From NCBI GenBank assembly GCA_949825025.1, contig OX463778.1:20800196-20864195 (forward strand): DNA of 64,000 bases. Reading direction: 5' to 3'. Position numbers and translations under genes: made by a program. This document shows positions 1-12,500 of the stretch, one piece after another. Source of the DNA: Siphlonurus alternatus (taxonomy: Eukaryota > Arthropoda > Insecta > Ephemeroptera > Siphlonuridae). The stretch's first letter is position 1. Each line of letters starts with the position of its first letter. The notes beneath the pieces are model-generated. The model was not told the origin of the DNA. It searched no databases and worked only from the letters and a program-made list of their open reading frames with translations.

Positions 1-1476
1 CAGCAGCGCCACCTGGACGAGATCTCGTTGGCCCTCGCCCAGACAGAGGCTGCTCCGAGCAAGTCGCTGCTTCCCGCCCTCGAGATCCAGCTGCAGGTGA
101 AAGAGGCGGAGGTCTCGGAGCTCAAGGCCGTGGCCACCGCCCTGAGAGAGGAGAACCAGAGTCTGCGGAACCTCACAGAGCAGCAACGGAGCCGCATACA
201 CAGCCTCAATGTTAGGATGGCTGAGCTGGTCACAGAACTGCACTGTAGCAGGGAGACCATTCAAGTAGAAGTGCCACGGTGGACGTCCCAGCTCTCAAGG
301 CATCGTAACAGTAGTGGCAGCGACAGCAGCCCAACAGATGATATAGTCAGAGACGCTAAACGGAGAATAAAAACCTTGGAGGAGGAATTTGAAGCAATAG
401 GTCGTTATCATAAAGATTTTCAAGTTCGTCATCTCAATGAAAGTTTAGTGTCATCTGTTCTTGGGTCATCTAGTGGTCAAATTTTCGCATCTCAACAATC
501 TCAAGCAAGCTTTCAACCAGGGTTAGGAACAGAGCACTCTTATTCACAAAATGTAGCTCAACATCCTCATAGGTATAGCTATACTCAGCCTCCACCTATT
601 CCTAAATTACCCAAGACTCGTAGTCCACGACAAAGAACACATACTCCAGAAATTCCTAAACTTGTAATTCAAACTCCAAAAACAAATGTTGCAAATGCAG
701 GGAATCTTAGATTTACAAATTCTAATGAAAGTAAAAGCAGAGTATCTTTTAATGATGCCAGAGAAAATCATGTGGTACATAAAGAGAATGATTTTACACA
801 GCAATTAAAAATTGATATAAATTCATCCTATTCAACAAAACAAAATGAGACCTCCAGGCCAATGTCCGTTAGAAAAGATCATGAAGAACTGATTGGACCA
901 ATGGGTGATGCTAATATGTCTTCTGATACTCCATCAAGTTTCAACAAAGAAATTCATGAAGAACTGATTGGTCCTATGGGTGATACTTGTATATCCTCCT
1001 CCAATGCTCCACACAGTTTCAACAAAGAAATTCATGAAGAACTGATTGGTGATGCTCACATAACCTCTAATGCTCCGTCAAATTTTAACAAAGAAATTCA
1101 CGAAGAACTGATTGGTCCAATGGGTGATACCCATATAATCTCCAGTGCTCCGTCAAGTTTCAATAAAGAAATTCACGAAGAACTGATTGGTCCTATGGGT
1201 GATAATATACCCTTCCCTACTCCGTCCAGGGAACCAATCTTACAACACTTCCCAGAAATCTCTCGGAACGGCAATCTGTCTGCAGTTGTCAATGGGGAGT
1301 CTGACTCGGTACTCCGAGACAAAGGTGTGCAATCCAGCAAGACAGAGCTCACACCTACAGCCAGGTCTGCCACAAAACGGGAACAGTCCCAGTTGTCCAG
1401 CTCCAGTAGCAGCAAGCACATATCAGCTGGACTAGCCAGTCCCAGAGACGATGAGGATGATTTTTGGAACTTATGA
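1..1476 (+). CDS. 3' terminal exon of a coiled-coil protein, possibly OFD1-like (partial, 5' end outside window)
   Basis: The frame is open from base 1 to the TGA at 1474-1476, giving 491 visible residues, so the start lies upstream of the window. Residues about 1-85 form a heptad-like coiled coil rich in Leu, Glu and Gln. A second short coiled coil at about 117-140 contains KRRIKTLEEEFEAIGRYHKD and resembles, from memory, a segment of the centriolar satellite protein OFD1; this is a weak similarity. The middle is Ser, Asn and Pro rich and probably disordered. Five copies of H-E-E-L-I-G, four of them followed by PMGD, start at bases 880, 955, 1033, 1099 and 1174 and are spaced 22-26 residues apart. 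The protein ends in an acidic DDEDDFWNL tail. G+C falls and codons become AT-rich in the disordered middle. The gene converges on CEP135. That this is coding is nearly certain; the family is not. Confidence 0.85.
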   Translation, partial: QQRHLDEISLALAQTEAAPSKSLLPALEIQLQVKEAEVSELKAVATALREENQSLRNLTEQQRSRIHSLNVRMAELVTELHCSRETIQVEVPRWTSQLSRHRNSSGSDSSPTDDIVRDAKRRIKTLEEEFEAIGRYHKDFQVRHLNESLVSSVLGSSSGQIFASQQSQASFQPGLGTEHSYSQNVAQHPHRYSYTQPPPIPKLPKTRSPRQRTHTPEIPKLVIQTPKTNVANAGNLRFTNSNESKSRVSFNDARENHVVHKENDFTQQLKIDINSSYSTKQNETSRPMSVRKDHEELIGPMGDANMSSDTPSSFNKEIHEELIGPMGDTCISSSNAPHSFNKEIHEELIGDAHITSNAPSNFNKEIHEELIGPMGDTHIISSAPSSFNKEIHEELIGPMGDNIPFPTPSREPILQHFPEISRNGNLSAVVNGESDSVLRDKGVQSSKTELTPTARSATKREQSQLSSSSSSKHISAGLASPRDDEDDFWNL

Positions 1477-2817
1477 TTATTGTTGATTTGCCTCACCATG
1501 GCACTTGTATGTATTGATCACCTCTTTTTAAATTAATTTAGGTAAAAAAAGTTATAAGGTTTTTAATTTAGTTAATTAATATCCAACATTTGGATTAAAC
1601 AATTGTTTGTTAAAACTAAAGTAAGAAGCAATAACGTGTTCATATGAAGTTGTGTTGTTAATTAAGTTTGCAATTTGCTGTGTCTTCTTGATGCCTCATA
1701 CTATATAAGAGATATAATTTTATTGTACTGACATTTTCTGTAATTTTTCTATGATAGATTATAATAATGAATATTTTGTATAAAAATAAAACAATTTTTT
1801 TATCATAAAAATACAGTGCTTTAATTATTCTCATTACAAAATATAAACTCTTATAAAATAATGTGTATTTACAAAGACAATAGTTGTACATTATAAAAAT
1901 TAAAACATTGAGTTGCATGTAAAAATCAGTTGCACACGAAAGTATATATGACAAAAGGTTGGGTGTGGTTAGTCGCTGCTGTCGGGAGAGAGGCTTTGCA
2001 GGGAGAGGGAGGGGCTGGCACTTGCTTCCTCTCGGACGGCCACGCTCACAGCACTAGACAGTACACGGACCAGCGTTAGTCACAGGGGTAGCGGTTAGAG
2101 GTGACAAGGGGTTCATATTAAGAAGAGCGAAATAATTGTCAAGAAAAAATATATCACATTAGTGGTTAATTTTAGCTTTTGCTTTGTCGAATTAGTTTAG
2201 AAAAACTATGTAATAAAAATTCAATTAATAGTGATTTTCTTAAGTTAGTAAGTTAGTAAAACTTAGTAAAAGTACTTCAGCTTTTTTTTTTTTTTTATCC
2301 AATGTGAAATTTTGTTAAATTAATGTGCCAAATAAAAAAGAAACACCGATTTGATGAGCAACAAAATCTTTTCAACTAATACTGTTCAGAAGGAGCAGCT
2401 AGAAAAAAAATATATATCATTTCATCTAGTGTCCTGTTTTCAGGAGAGAATCAAAATACCCCCCCCCCCCTTTCTCCTTTAACTAAAAATGTTAGTACCA
2501 GTTGCTTAAAAAACTTGAATGCTTGCTTTAAAAATAATCTGACAGTGGTCAAAGAAAAAAAAAAAAAGTATTTAAATACAGTAACTTTCAGAGCTTAAGT
2601 AAGAAATAAAGAATAATAATAAATAAATAAATAAATAAGAATTGTCATGCAACTGCATGCAGTCCGTCACAAGTGCTCCGCAATATTAACAGAACTTGAC
2701 TCGTTGCCTGGCAACATGAAGAGAGAAGAGAAGGAATCCTATCTCTATTGGCTTACTAGAAGCAAAACGGCTTAAATGCCAAAATATGGGCATAAGAAAA
2801 GAAGAAGAAGAATTTAA
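1477..2817. other. 3' UTR and intergenic region between convergent genes
   Basis: AT-rich sequence follows the stop codon. A candidate polyadenylation signal AATAAA lies at 1785-1790, about 310 bases after the stop. A GC-richer block at about 1960-2110 has no ORF I can interpret. The rest holds homopolymer runs, a C run near 2460 and an (AAAT)n tract at about 2613-2638. I see no gene here. Confidence 0.5.
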
Positions 2818-3172
2818 TTAAGGGTAAGGTAACGCCACCAATGTTAAAAAAAATCCCTCTCACAAAAATTCTGAAAAAAATTTAAAATGTTCTCCTCTAT
2901 ACCCCCTATCAGTAGCTAAAATATCAGGTATACAAATACGATCTAGTTTTTGAGATATAAATTTTTAAAGTTGACTACTTTAACATGGAGAAATGAAACT
3001 CCCATGTTAAATTGGTCAACTTTAAAAATTCATAACTCAAAAACTAGATCGTATTTGTATACCTGATATTTTAGCTACTGATAGGGGGTGTAGAGGAGAA
3101 CATTTTAAATTTTTTTCAGAATTTTTGTGAGAGGGATTTTTTTTAACATTGGTGGCGTTACCTTACCCTTAA
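2818..3172. mobile_element. Palindromic TTAA-flanked MITE, about 355 bp
   Basis: Almost the whole element is one hairpin: the left half starting TTAAGGGTAAGGTAACGCC is the reverse complement of the right half ending in GGCGTTACCTTACCCTTAA. It is flanked by TTAA at both ends, the target of piggyBac- and Kolobok-type transposases. There is no ORF, so it is non-autonomous. It sits just past the CEP135 stop and may lie within that gene's 3' UTR. A diverged relative of its core is at about 34330-34618. Confidence 0.85.
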
Positions 3173-3225
3173 TAGATTATTTTATACTACAGAAAGAATG
3201 TGCAGTGCAATGTGCTTTAATTAGG

Positions 3226-3568
3226 TCAAGTCACCAACCTTGTGGAAGTGGGAAGGGCCCATGCTAGGTTTGTTGAGTTTGTTTGGGAAGGCTTGGCAGT
3301 GCTCGTGACATTGGTGGTTAGGGTGACATGAGAGGTGCTAGTGCTGGGGTGCTCTCGGGGGGTGGACTCCTCAGACTGCGTGCCGGTGCCTGAGGAAGAG
3401 GGGTCGGCGTAGGTGGAGGACGCCACCACCCGGGTCTGCACCGTGTACCTGCGAGACTCCTCGCTCACTCGTGCCCGCTCAAACTTCTCGTGAGCCACCT
3501 GCCGACGAAGCTCGTCCACCTGACGACTGCAATCCGCTGCCTGCCGCTGGCTGAACTCTGTCTGCTCC
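3226..3568 (-). CDS. CEP135: CEP135 exon 21 (last coding exon)
   Basis: Completes a Gln codon, then EQTEFSQRQAADCSRQVDEL and VAHEKFERARVSEESRRY, the counterpart of the vertebrate 'iSTERYERERAiqEmRR' end of the coiled coil. A Ser/Thr/Pro-rich tail runs to the TGA at 3226-3228; vertebrate proteins also end in a short Ser/Pro tail. The stop lies only about 55 bases before the palindromic MITE at 2818-3172. I found no clear AATAAA between them. Confidence 0.92.
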
Positions 3569-6500
3569 CTGAAAATAGACAATGGTTGGTGGAGGGGATT
3601 TTCATGTCCTGACACCATCCTTTAACATTTTGTTCCTTTATTTTCCATCCCATTTAATTTCTCGTCTATCTTAACGTCTTCCCCTCCCATTTAATACAGC
3701 CATTTTTTACAAAATACCGGGTATATGGTGTGTAAAATAAAGCTTTCTTCATTTTCCAGTCATTTTTTTAAGATATGATGAAATGTAGGGTAGACGTAAG
3801 TGTTTAAACAACAGTCCTATTTACATTTTATAGGGTAAACAACATTGAAGCACTACAAACAGTTCTAATTTTGGGAAGGGCAAGGAAATAAACTCCTATG
3901 ATGCAATAATAATTTTGGGATGCCATGCCTCCAGAAATTCAGAATTCTTGTGAATTTGCTAAGGTTTACATGTTAATCAAAGGGAACTATTTCGAACAGA
4001 TGATCAATGTTAACTCTACCTTAAATAGTATATAAACTTATTAGCACTCATGCCAGACAACAGTTTCTGTATGTCCACTCACTGTTTGTGCTCGAGCTTG
4101 GAGACCTGGGATCTGAGGACATTCATCTGCTGGGTGAGCTCCTCGTTACTGAGCCTCTGCTGCAGACTTTCCTCACGACTCCGCTCCAGCACAGACTCGA
4201 GGGCCCCCTTGGTGCCTTGCTCGTGGTCTAGCTGCGCCTGCAGCCCTGTCAGCTCCTCTCGCAGTCGTGCAGAGCCTGCCTCCAACTGCAAGACATAACA
4301 CGTCACTGGAGACTGGCAATATTACCTTCACAATATTACAATGAGAGTGAATAATTATATTTCAATCTTTGAACTACATTTGTAATTACATTTGTAACCA
4401 TACATGGGAGATTACTTTAATTACAACATAAACATCATTCTCTGTACAATGTGTCAAGAAAATAAAGATTATGATCAAATCAAAGGAGTATTTTCAAGAG
4501 AGGAATTTATTGACATTAACATTAGAATTGGAAAAATGTCTATTCTACGGTCATTAACTTTTAAAACTCTTAAAAAATTAATTTTCAACATACTGTGGGC
4601 GTATTCGAGAAGTCGCTCCGATATGTCGGAGAAATTTATCCGTGTTTTTAAAGAAAATCTGCGAGTCCAGATCTGGCTGAAGTTGTCACGCCCGCCTTTC
4701 TACCACCAGAGCCCGCCACCAGCAAGAGTCCTCCCGCTTCTCGCTGCGGCGGCAGCGATAAACGGGAAGAGTGGAAATATCGCCAAGGCGAGGAAATATG
4801 CAACTAATTCTTGAGAGTCGAAAAGCGTAATCGCGGGATTTGGGAGCTGATTATCTTCTTCTTCACACAAATAATCAGCACAGAAACTGTCGTAAGCAAT
4901 TAAAGATATTAAGGCCGCTGCAGCAACATTAATTTAATTAATCCATCCATTTTTATAGTACTAAAAAAAAAACCCGCCAAACATCTGTGGGGACGGAGCC
5001 AACTATCATGGGCGTGACTATCGGTTTAAAAAAAAAGTGTTTTTTAGAATATCTGATGGACTAAGTGTGTGACGTCACTTCCATTATCTGTGACTTATCT
5101 GTCGGAGAAGATAGATTTATTCTCGAATACGCCCTGTATGTCGATAGTGTTCCGTCAAAAACGACTATCTCATTTTATCGCATCATCTCAAAAACGACTA
5201 ACTCGTTTTATCGCGAGCCGAGATGGTCGCTTTTGCACTATGGGTTTCCAGGTATACATTTTTTTTATACCTGGAAATCCATAGTGCAAAACCAACCATC
5301 TCAGCTCGCTATAAAACGAGTTAGTCGTTTTTGAGAGAACACAATAAAATGAGTTAGTCGTTTTTGACGGAACACCATCAATGTACTTCAAAACCTTGTA
5401 AACTTTTCTTTTTATACCTAAATGACAATTTTAAAATTTTATGAAAATTTCTAAAATTTACGTCCAGCAAATTTATCCAAAATCAAGGACAGCACTATTG
5501 ATAAATACTTCAATAAGTTTGATTTTTTTTTTTTTTTGTCCACACTGACCTCTGTGCACTTCCTCCTGCTGTCCGCCAAGTCCTCCTGCAACGCTTCCTT
5601 CTGGGTGTCCAGCTTCATGCAGAGGTCACGGACAGCATTCAGGTCCTTCTCGAGATTTGAGGAGCGCTCCTTCACCTGCTGCATTTGGGCTTCGAGACTG
5701 CCGACGTGCTGTGTCAGCTCCACAATCTGAAACACAAGAACTGTAAGCAAAAGAGAAATCCACGCGATGATATAATTTCATTTGGTTTAAAATAGGTTCC
5801 TGTAAGTTATGGGGGATATTTATGTAAAATGTGAACCATTTGAAATTTTTTCAATTTTTTTTTATCTGTAAAAAGAAGCTTATAAACTAAGTACTGTAAC
5901 TTTAAAACTGAATTGCCATTCTAGAAGAAAAGGGGAAAAAAATTATGCTGTAAAATTAAAATTTCCGAACTTTGATTTTACAAAATTTGGGAATGCATGC
6001 TTCGACCTAGAATATTTAGACAAATTAAAAATTAAGTCGAATTTACAAAACCTCGATTCTATGCATTTATAGTACTTTTGAGACACTATTATGAAAAGCT
6101 GCTCCCTAGAGACCCTGAAGCTTCTGACCTGGTTCTCGTAGCCGAAGATAAGGGCCTTGCTGGTGGCGAGCTGGTCCTCAAGGTGCGCCACCTGACCCTC
6201 CGTGGCCTGCAGGGTGCGCTTCACCTCGGTCGTCTCGCTCTTCAGGCTGTGGTTATGAGTCTCCAGCTCCGTGGCCTCGGCGCTCAGGCTGCGGAAGTGC
6301 TCCAGCAGGTCGTTGCGGTCTTCCTCCTGCCAACAACACACTCAGGTCGTCAAGAGGACAACTTCTCTTGCTGCAAGCATTCATGAATAAATGTGCCCAC
6401 TTATTCTATTTTAAAATAAAATCTTTCTAATAAATTCAAAATAATCATTAATATTTAAAAAAATATATATATTGAAATTTAGGACTGAATATTTTAACTT

Positions 6501-9500
6501 TAAAGGCTAAAAAAAAAAAAAAAAATGTAAACTTACTGATATTAAAATCATGACTAAAATGGGAACTTAGAATATTAATTATTATTACAATCTTATTGCT
6601 TTGTGAATTTCTTTCACTAATTTCAGTGCAGTCTATCCCCATGTTGTTATGCTTCAATTAAATATGACCGCACCTTCTGGGCCAGCAGCTGCTCGACGCG
6701 CTCCACCTCAGCTACGTAGTCCTGCAGCTTCTGCTTGACGTCTTCCGCCTCTCGCTGAGACAGGGCCAGGTCGCGCTGGGCGTGTCTGCAGTCCAGCAGG
6801 GCCGCCGCGAGGTCATCCTGCAGCCGCCTGTGCAACACATACTATTAAAACAGGAACCACGGAAACAGCACCGTGATACCGCCACGATTATGTTGCTCAA
6901 TCATATGTCCATTTTATGCTATTTTGAAAAAAACAAAAAAAAAACAGGATTTTCGAGCATGCAGTTATGCACCTAGAATATAAGCATTAAACTTGTACGA
7001 TTAAAAAAAGAGAAAACATGGTTTCTTGTATTTTCTTTTTTTTTTTGTCATCCCCCTCCTATTTCAGTTTTTTTCCCCTTCATTTTCCACATCCCTTTTT
7101 TTTATCCCTCTCATTTTTTTTTTTTTTATATATTCTTGCCTGTTAACTTTTTAATCCAATGTACTGCATTTCTTGCTGCATGAATGTAAAAATTAATGTA
7201 AAGACGTAATAATTACGAAGTTATTAATAGTAATGTTATAGTTATTAAATCAAAGCCACAGGGTATTTCCAAGAAAGTGAAGAAAGGCCATAGGAGTACT
7301 CACTTGATCTCTCGCTGCGAGGCGTCTCTCAGGGTGATGGTCTTGTCGAGCTCCTGGCGCAGTCGCTCCACCTCACGCTGTAGAGACTTGGCGTCCTGCT
7401 GCCGCGCCAGGCCCGCGTCCTGCGTCGACCTGCAAGCATCGTCAGCACTTTACTTCTGTGCAGACTGCAGAGAGACGTGTAGGAGACGCAGGTCTAGAGA
7501 AAAGTTGGCGGCTATAATAATAAAATAGAAAGGCGAAAGTGTAAACTGTCCATATTTAAATTTCAATGTTATAATAGGGGAGGGAGGAGGAGGATCGTTT
7601 CTCCTGGCCCCTACGGAGTTACAACTCTTTGATTTTCGGGCACAAACCGATACATCTCTGGTCTCTGCTGCGCGCCTTGAGTTGCTATTAAGCGGATAAT
7701 ATAGATGCTACACTGCACGGCTACAAAAATGAAATATTAATGTTGTATAACCAGTTGGAAGAGGAAATAAATGTTTTATTTTATTAAATACATTAAAATA
7801 GGGACTTTATCAAGGAATCAATATTTAATTTTTATGCAATTTCTATAAAACCGCGGATTGTATTATACATTTTATTTGCAATCAGTTGTTTTATATACAT
7901 ACATTGGTAAAATTAGTGTGATGCATATTATAAGTTTATTCATAAATTTAAATAACATGACTATATAATTTTAAAATCAATTTCTTAAAATGATGACCCA
8001 TTAAATTATTAAAGTATCTGATCGTAGTATGTGTAGAATAATATGTTATTTTTTGCAACGTAATGAAAATATCACGCGTATATATTTTATCAATAAACAA
8101 TTTTGTACTATACTTATAAGTTAATTTGAGGTTATGCTTTATGTTATACAAATGAAAGTATAATGAATATCATTATCATGTATGCACGCAGACAGAAAGC
8201 AATACAAGTATAGTATATATATGAATCAAGATGAATTAATCAAAAGTTTTCAACAAATAAAAACGGATGAATCATCACGATTACATTGAAATGCTAACGG
8301 AAGGAGCAAATTTCACTCACGCAGAGCGGTAAGGAGAAAATCATGATGCATTTAAGTGAAAATATATATAATGTAAGTTAGTGTGTTCATGGAATACGGT
8401 ACATATGAAAATGAAAATAATTACTTTAATTCGCCAGCGTAGAAAGTGAGAAACTGACCTTGGGGGCGATGTCTTGGCGTTCCGAATCCAGCGCTCCGAT
8501 CGCGCGGGGGCGGGAGTAGGAGGAGGTTTAGGGTCATCAGGCTTGGTGGGAGGAGGTTTGGGGGCATGACCAGGCTCGGTAGGAGGAGGCTTGGTGCCCG
8601 CTGAAGAGGACTTGGTGGTGACCAGGCCAGAAGGAAGGGTCAGGGTGGTCTGGATATCAGCAGTAATGGTATGCCGGGTTTTGTTGGACCCTTTAACTCT
8701 AAATGCACACATGACAAGTGCATAATGTTAAAAATTAAATTAAAAAAATATTTGCTTGTTTTTCGTGAGCTAATGACCTTCACACCACACTAATTATGAC
8801 AGGTTTTGACAAGTTAATGTTTATGATCTTTTACAAAAGTATATTATATGCATGAAAATTAACAATTTAGCCGTTCATGCAGAAATCAAAATTATAAAAC
8901 ATTATCAGCGTATTGATGCATTAAGTCCCCTCACATGTTCACATCAAGGAAAGTTTGTAAAGACTCCTATCGATATACAGTTGCATCTGAATAACATTTC
9001 ATTCCTAAATTATATTAAATTGATTTAAGTGTGCAATTTAAGCGCATCATGAACTTTATAAATAGATGAATCTAAGCTCATCATCTCAGAAAACTAAAAT
9101 ACATCTCGTCTATTTATGTTCACCTTTGTTTGATATACATATAAACAACAACAATCACGCGTGGGATGTTAAAAATTAATTATATGGAAATAATGTAACA
9201 CTTTTCATTTCGGCAGACTAAAATAATTTGATAAGAGATAACAAGTGAGACGACGTGTAAAAGTTCCGGTTACCGTTACGAAACTTGGCCGACATTTGCG
9301 AAGTGGGTCGCTACGTGGGAACGTGCAGCAGGGGTCGTGGTGCGGGTCAGGGTCGACCTCCACGGACGTGATACCACGCGGCCACCTGGTGCCACTTAGT
9401 TGCACTTTCACCCCCACCTACCCGGACCGTCGCAATCACGTACTACGTTTACGCACATATTTCAAGGTAATCTTTAAATAAGGAGAAAGCATTACATCAC

Positions 9501-12500
9501 GTGAGGGAAAAAGTGAATCTTGTTGTAATATTTCGCATCATAAAACTTGGCACTGGGTTATTTTCTCCGGATTTACGAGTTTTATTGATTTAAATTTGGC
9601 CGCATTGTTGCCGATGCTCATGTTGCAGAGATGCACATTATAATAAATTGTGTTTTTATGCAAATGCTCTAACTTTAGTTGTGTTATATATTACAAAGAG
9701 GGGAATATTATGAGAGGACTATAAAATTATATGCTAGAGAATAAATAATAAATATATTGCCGCATTAATTAAATTAACATAAACATACCACTGTTTTAAT
9801 TTTCTTTAAAAAAAACACATAATTTATAACATTATAGCATAATATCTCTTTTATGAAGCCTGTAAAAATCAGTAAAGCATGACAAATGGAATTTTTTGTT
9901 TGTTAAAAAATAATTAGGCTTCTTATACAGTTAAAAATGTAGCGATTTCACCAAACATTTTTTCCCCGTTAGAAACATTAGATTAAAGCGAAGTAAATTC
10001 TGCAGTCGAGAGTTTATAACATAAAAAAAGTGCGGCGATGGCGGCACACCGCATGCACTTTCTCGACGCAGCTGACGCTCTTGCATGATGGTCGCGCTAA
10101 TCTGATGTTGATGATCATCACATGCAGCATCCCGGTAAAGGACGGATTATCACTCGCATGGTCCAGCTAGGCAAGCAACTTTCACTCGCAGCATCCGTGT
10201 GGTTTATAGAAGCAGACAATTGTACTTAATGATAAGAGCAATTATTTTTCTTATAAATCCATATTCAGTCGTCGCCTCGGAAAATTTCCTTTAGCGGCCT
10301 TAATCACTTTGTCTCGTAAGAAAAACACAGTACATTGTGATTGACAAGGCTGCAGAAAGGAAATTTTCACAGAAGAGGAGTGTGCATTAAATTAAAGTGA
10401 ATTTTATATATAGGCTATTTTAGTGATTATTTTTTACCTTTATTGCAAATATTGGTTGTCCCGTTGCGAATTTTGCTTCTTAATTATACTCTGTCTATTT
10501 AACTTCGTCAGACCAATTTGTATTAAGATTGTCGAATCAATCCTCGTCCCAAGTCCCAAAGCATGCAAATTGTAAGGATTAATGAATTTTTGTATGGAGA
10601 TAAAAAACTAATATAAGCTATTCAAGTTACGGTCTGTATTTTGGTATTAAAAATGGTCATAAGACTCATAAGTTAATTGATTTAATTTAAGTTGTTTTGT
10701 ACGTACATTAACATTAAAAGTTGCTAAAACAATCGCAGCAAACACATCAATCCTTTTTTGCTTGGAAAGTCATGATAATTTGTTATCACCACACTGAAAT
10801 ATTAATGAAGATACTACTAGCTGCATGCATTAATTTGTTTATATAGTCTGTATTGTTCCTTCCATTAACACATCGTGTCAATTCTATGACAACCAAGCAA
10901 ACAATAAAGTTAGAAATTTTATTGACACAATAATTATAATAATAGTTTACATAAATTCTCACGCACTGTGCAATATACTATAAAGTGATATGAAATTACA
11001 AGTGCCTAAAGACAGTATACGTTACGTATGTATACATAATTACAATTTAGAACAGCCTATACAAAATTTTACATCGCACATTATTACATATTTTATATCT
11101 TGTATAATATCATTCATTTATCAACCAGCCGTAATAGTGTATGAGCAGAAAAAATTCAAGGAGTATAATATTTTTAATGCATACTGTATTATAGATGTCA
11201 ATCAATAATATACTTAAACTAGAGAGGGGTCACTGATGGCTATAATACAGTCTTATATAGCCACGCCTAAATAAAACAACATCACTTTATGCTGCCAATC
11301 AAATCATTACAAGACCAAAGTAAGATTGACAGTAAAAAATACGTAGGGGTATCCATTAGCTCCTGTTCTTTTGAATGTACATGATAAAATATAACTATAA
11401 TATTTACGTGATGTTTTATAAATTATATTAATTTTCATTACATCATTTACTTCAATTAAAAACTGTTATTTATTATCAATTAAAACATTAAAATTATTAC
11501 GAAAGTCAGCGATTTATACAAAATCAGTCATCGGAAGAATGAACTAAAAAATGTAGCAAAACAACAGACTGCCTTTATAATTAATTTCGCTATCAAAGAT
11601 TATAAGAGTCATTACTGTGTAATTAATTATGTGATAATTATATCATTATTACATGATGATTTTTAATTGAATAGCATGCAGCAGTTTTCAAACTCCCAGT
11701 TTCATTGATTATAAAAACAAACAAAATTAACAAACAAATGTTTTTGTTAATTATTTTTATAACTTAAATCAACGTAAATCTAATGTCAAATATGGTATTT
11801 ATTGCCCACCGTATATTTATAATAATTTAAATGACAAATGAGGGGGCCACCGCAATGCCACACACAAAAAATCAATACAGGAACTGAAACAAACAAACAA
11901 AACATATATAAAAAAAAAAAAAAAAAAAAAAAAAACGCGATAGAGAAATGTATAATATTTCAACACAAGAAATTAATAATAACAATAATACAAGAGAGAG
12001 TTCGCCCCAACAATCCCACACGGGTTGTTTGAATAAAACAGTAAAAGATAAGTGTTGGGAGGGAGGGGGGGGGGAGTATTTGAGACCCATGGACCACCTT
12101 CCCTTTCAGTATAGAAGAATGTTTGGCGTGGCTCGTCACGATTTATTACGTATGATAATCCCTATAGTGTTATATACTACACCTACCTAACCTATACCTG
12201 AGCCGAAGTTGTATAACACATGAGGTGAGAAGGTCGAGAGACGAGGAAGTAAGATCAGAATGGTGAGAAAAATGTCAGGTGTAAGAAACCAAGTAAAAAA
12301 AGGAGAAGATAAAAAAAAAAATACATCGCTTCACAACATAAAAAAATATAGTGGTTTTGTAAAGGCACATATCTTTTGTTTTTAAACAACAATTTTATTC
12401 AGTATTCATGCTTCATAGATTATATTTGTACCACAATTAATTATTAAAATTCTTGTGGAAGGAAGAGAATAAAAAATATCATTTAAATTAATTACATCAA

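Noticed and set aside
1658..1954. 98-codon minus-strand ORF downstream of gene 1
   Set aside because: AT-rich Tyr/Ile/Phe/Leu composition typical of chance frames in 3' UTR.
9205..9481. Overlapping ORFs on both strands of the GC-rich block
   Set aside because: Neither has splice-consistent edges or recognisable sequence; GC-rich DNA lacks stop codons by chance.
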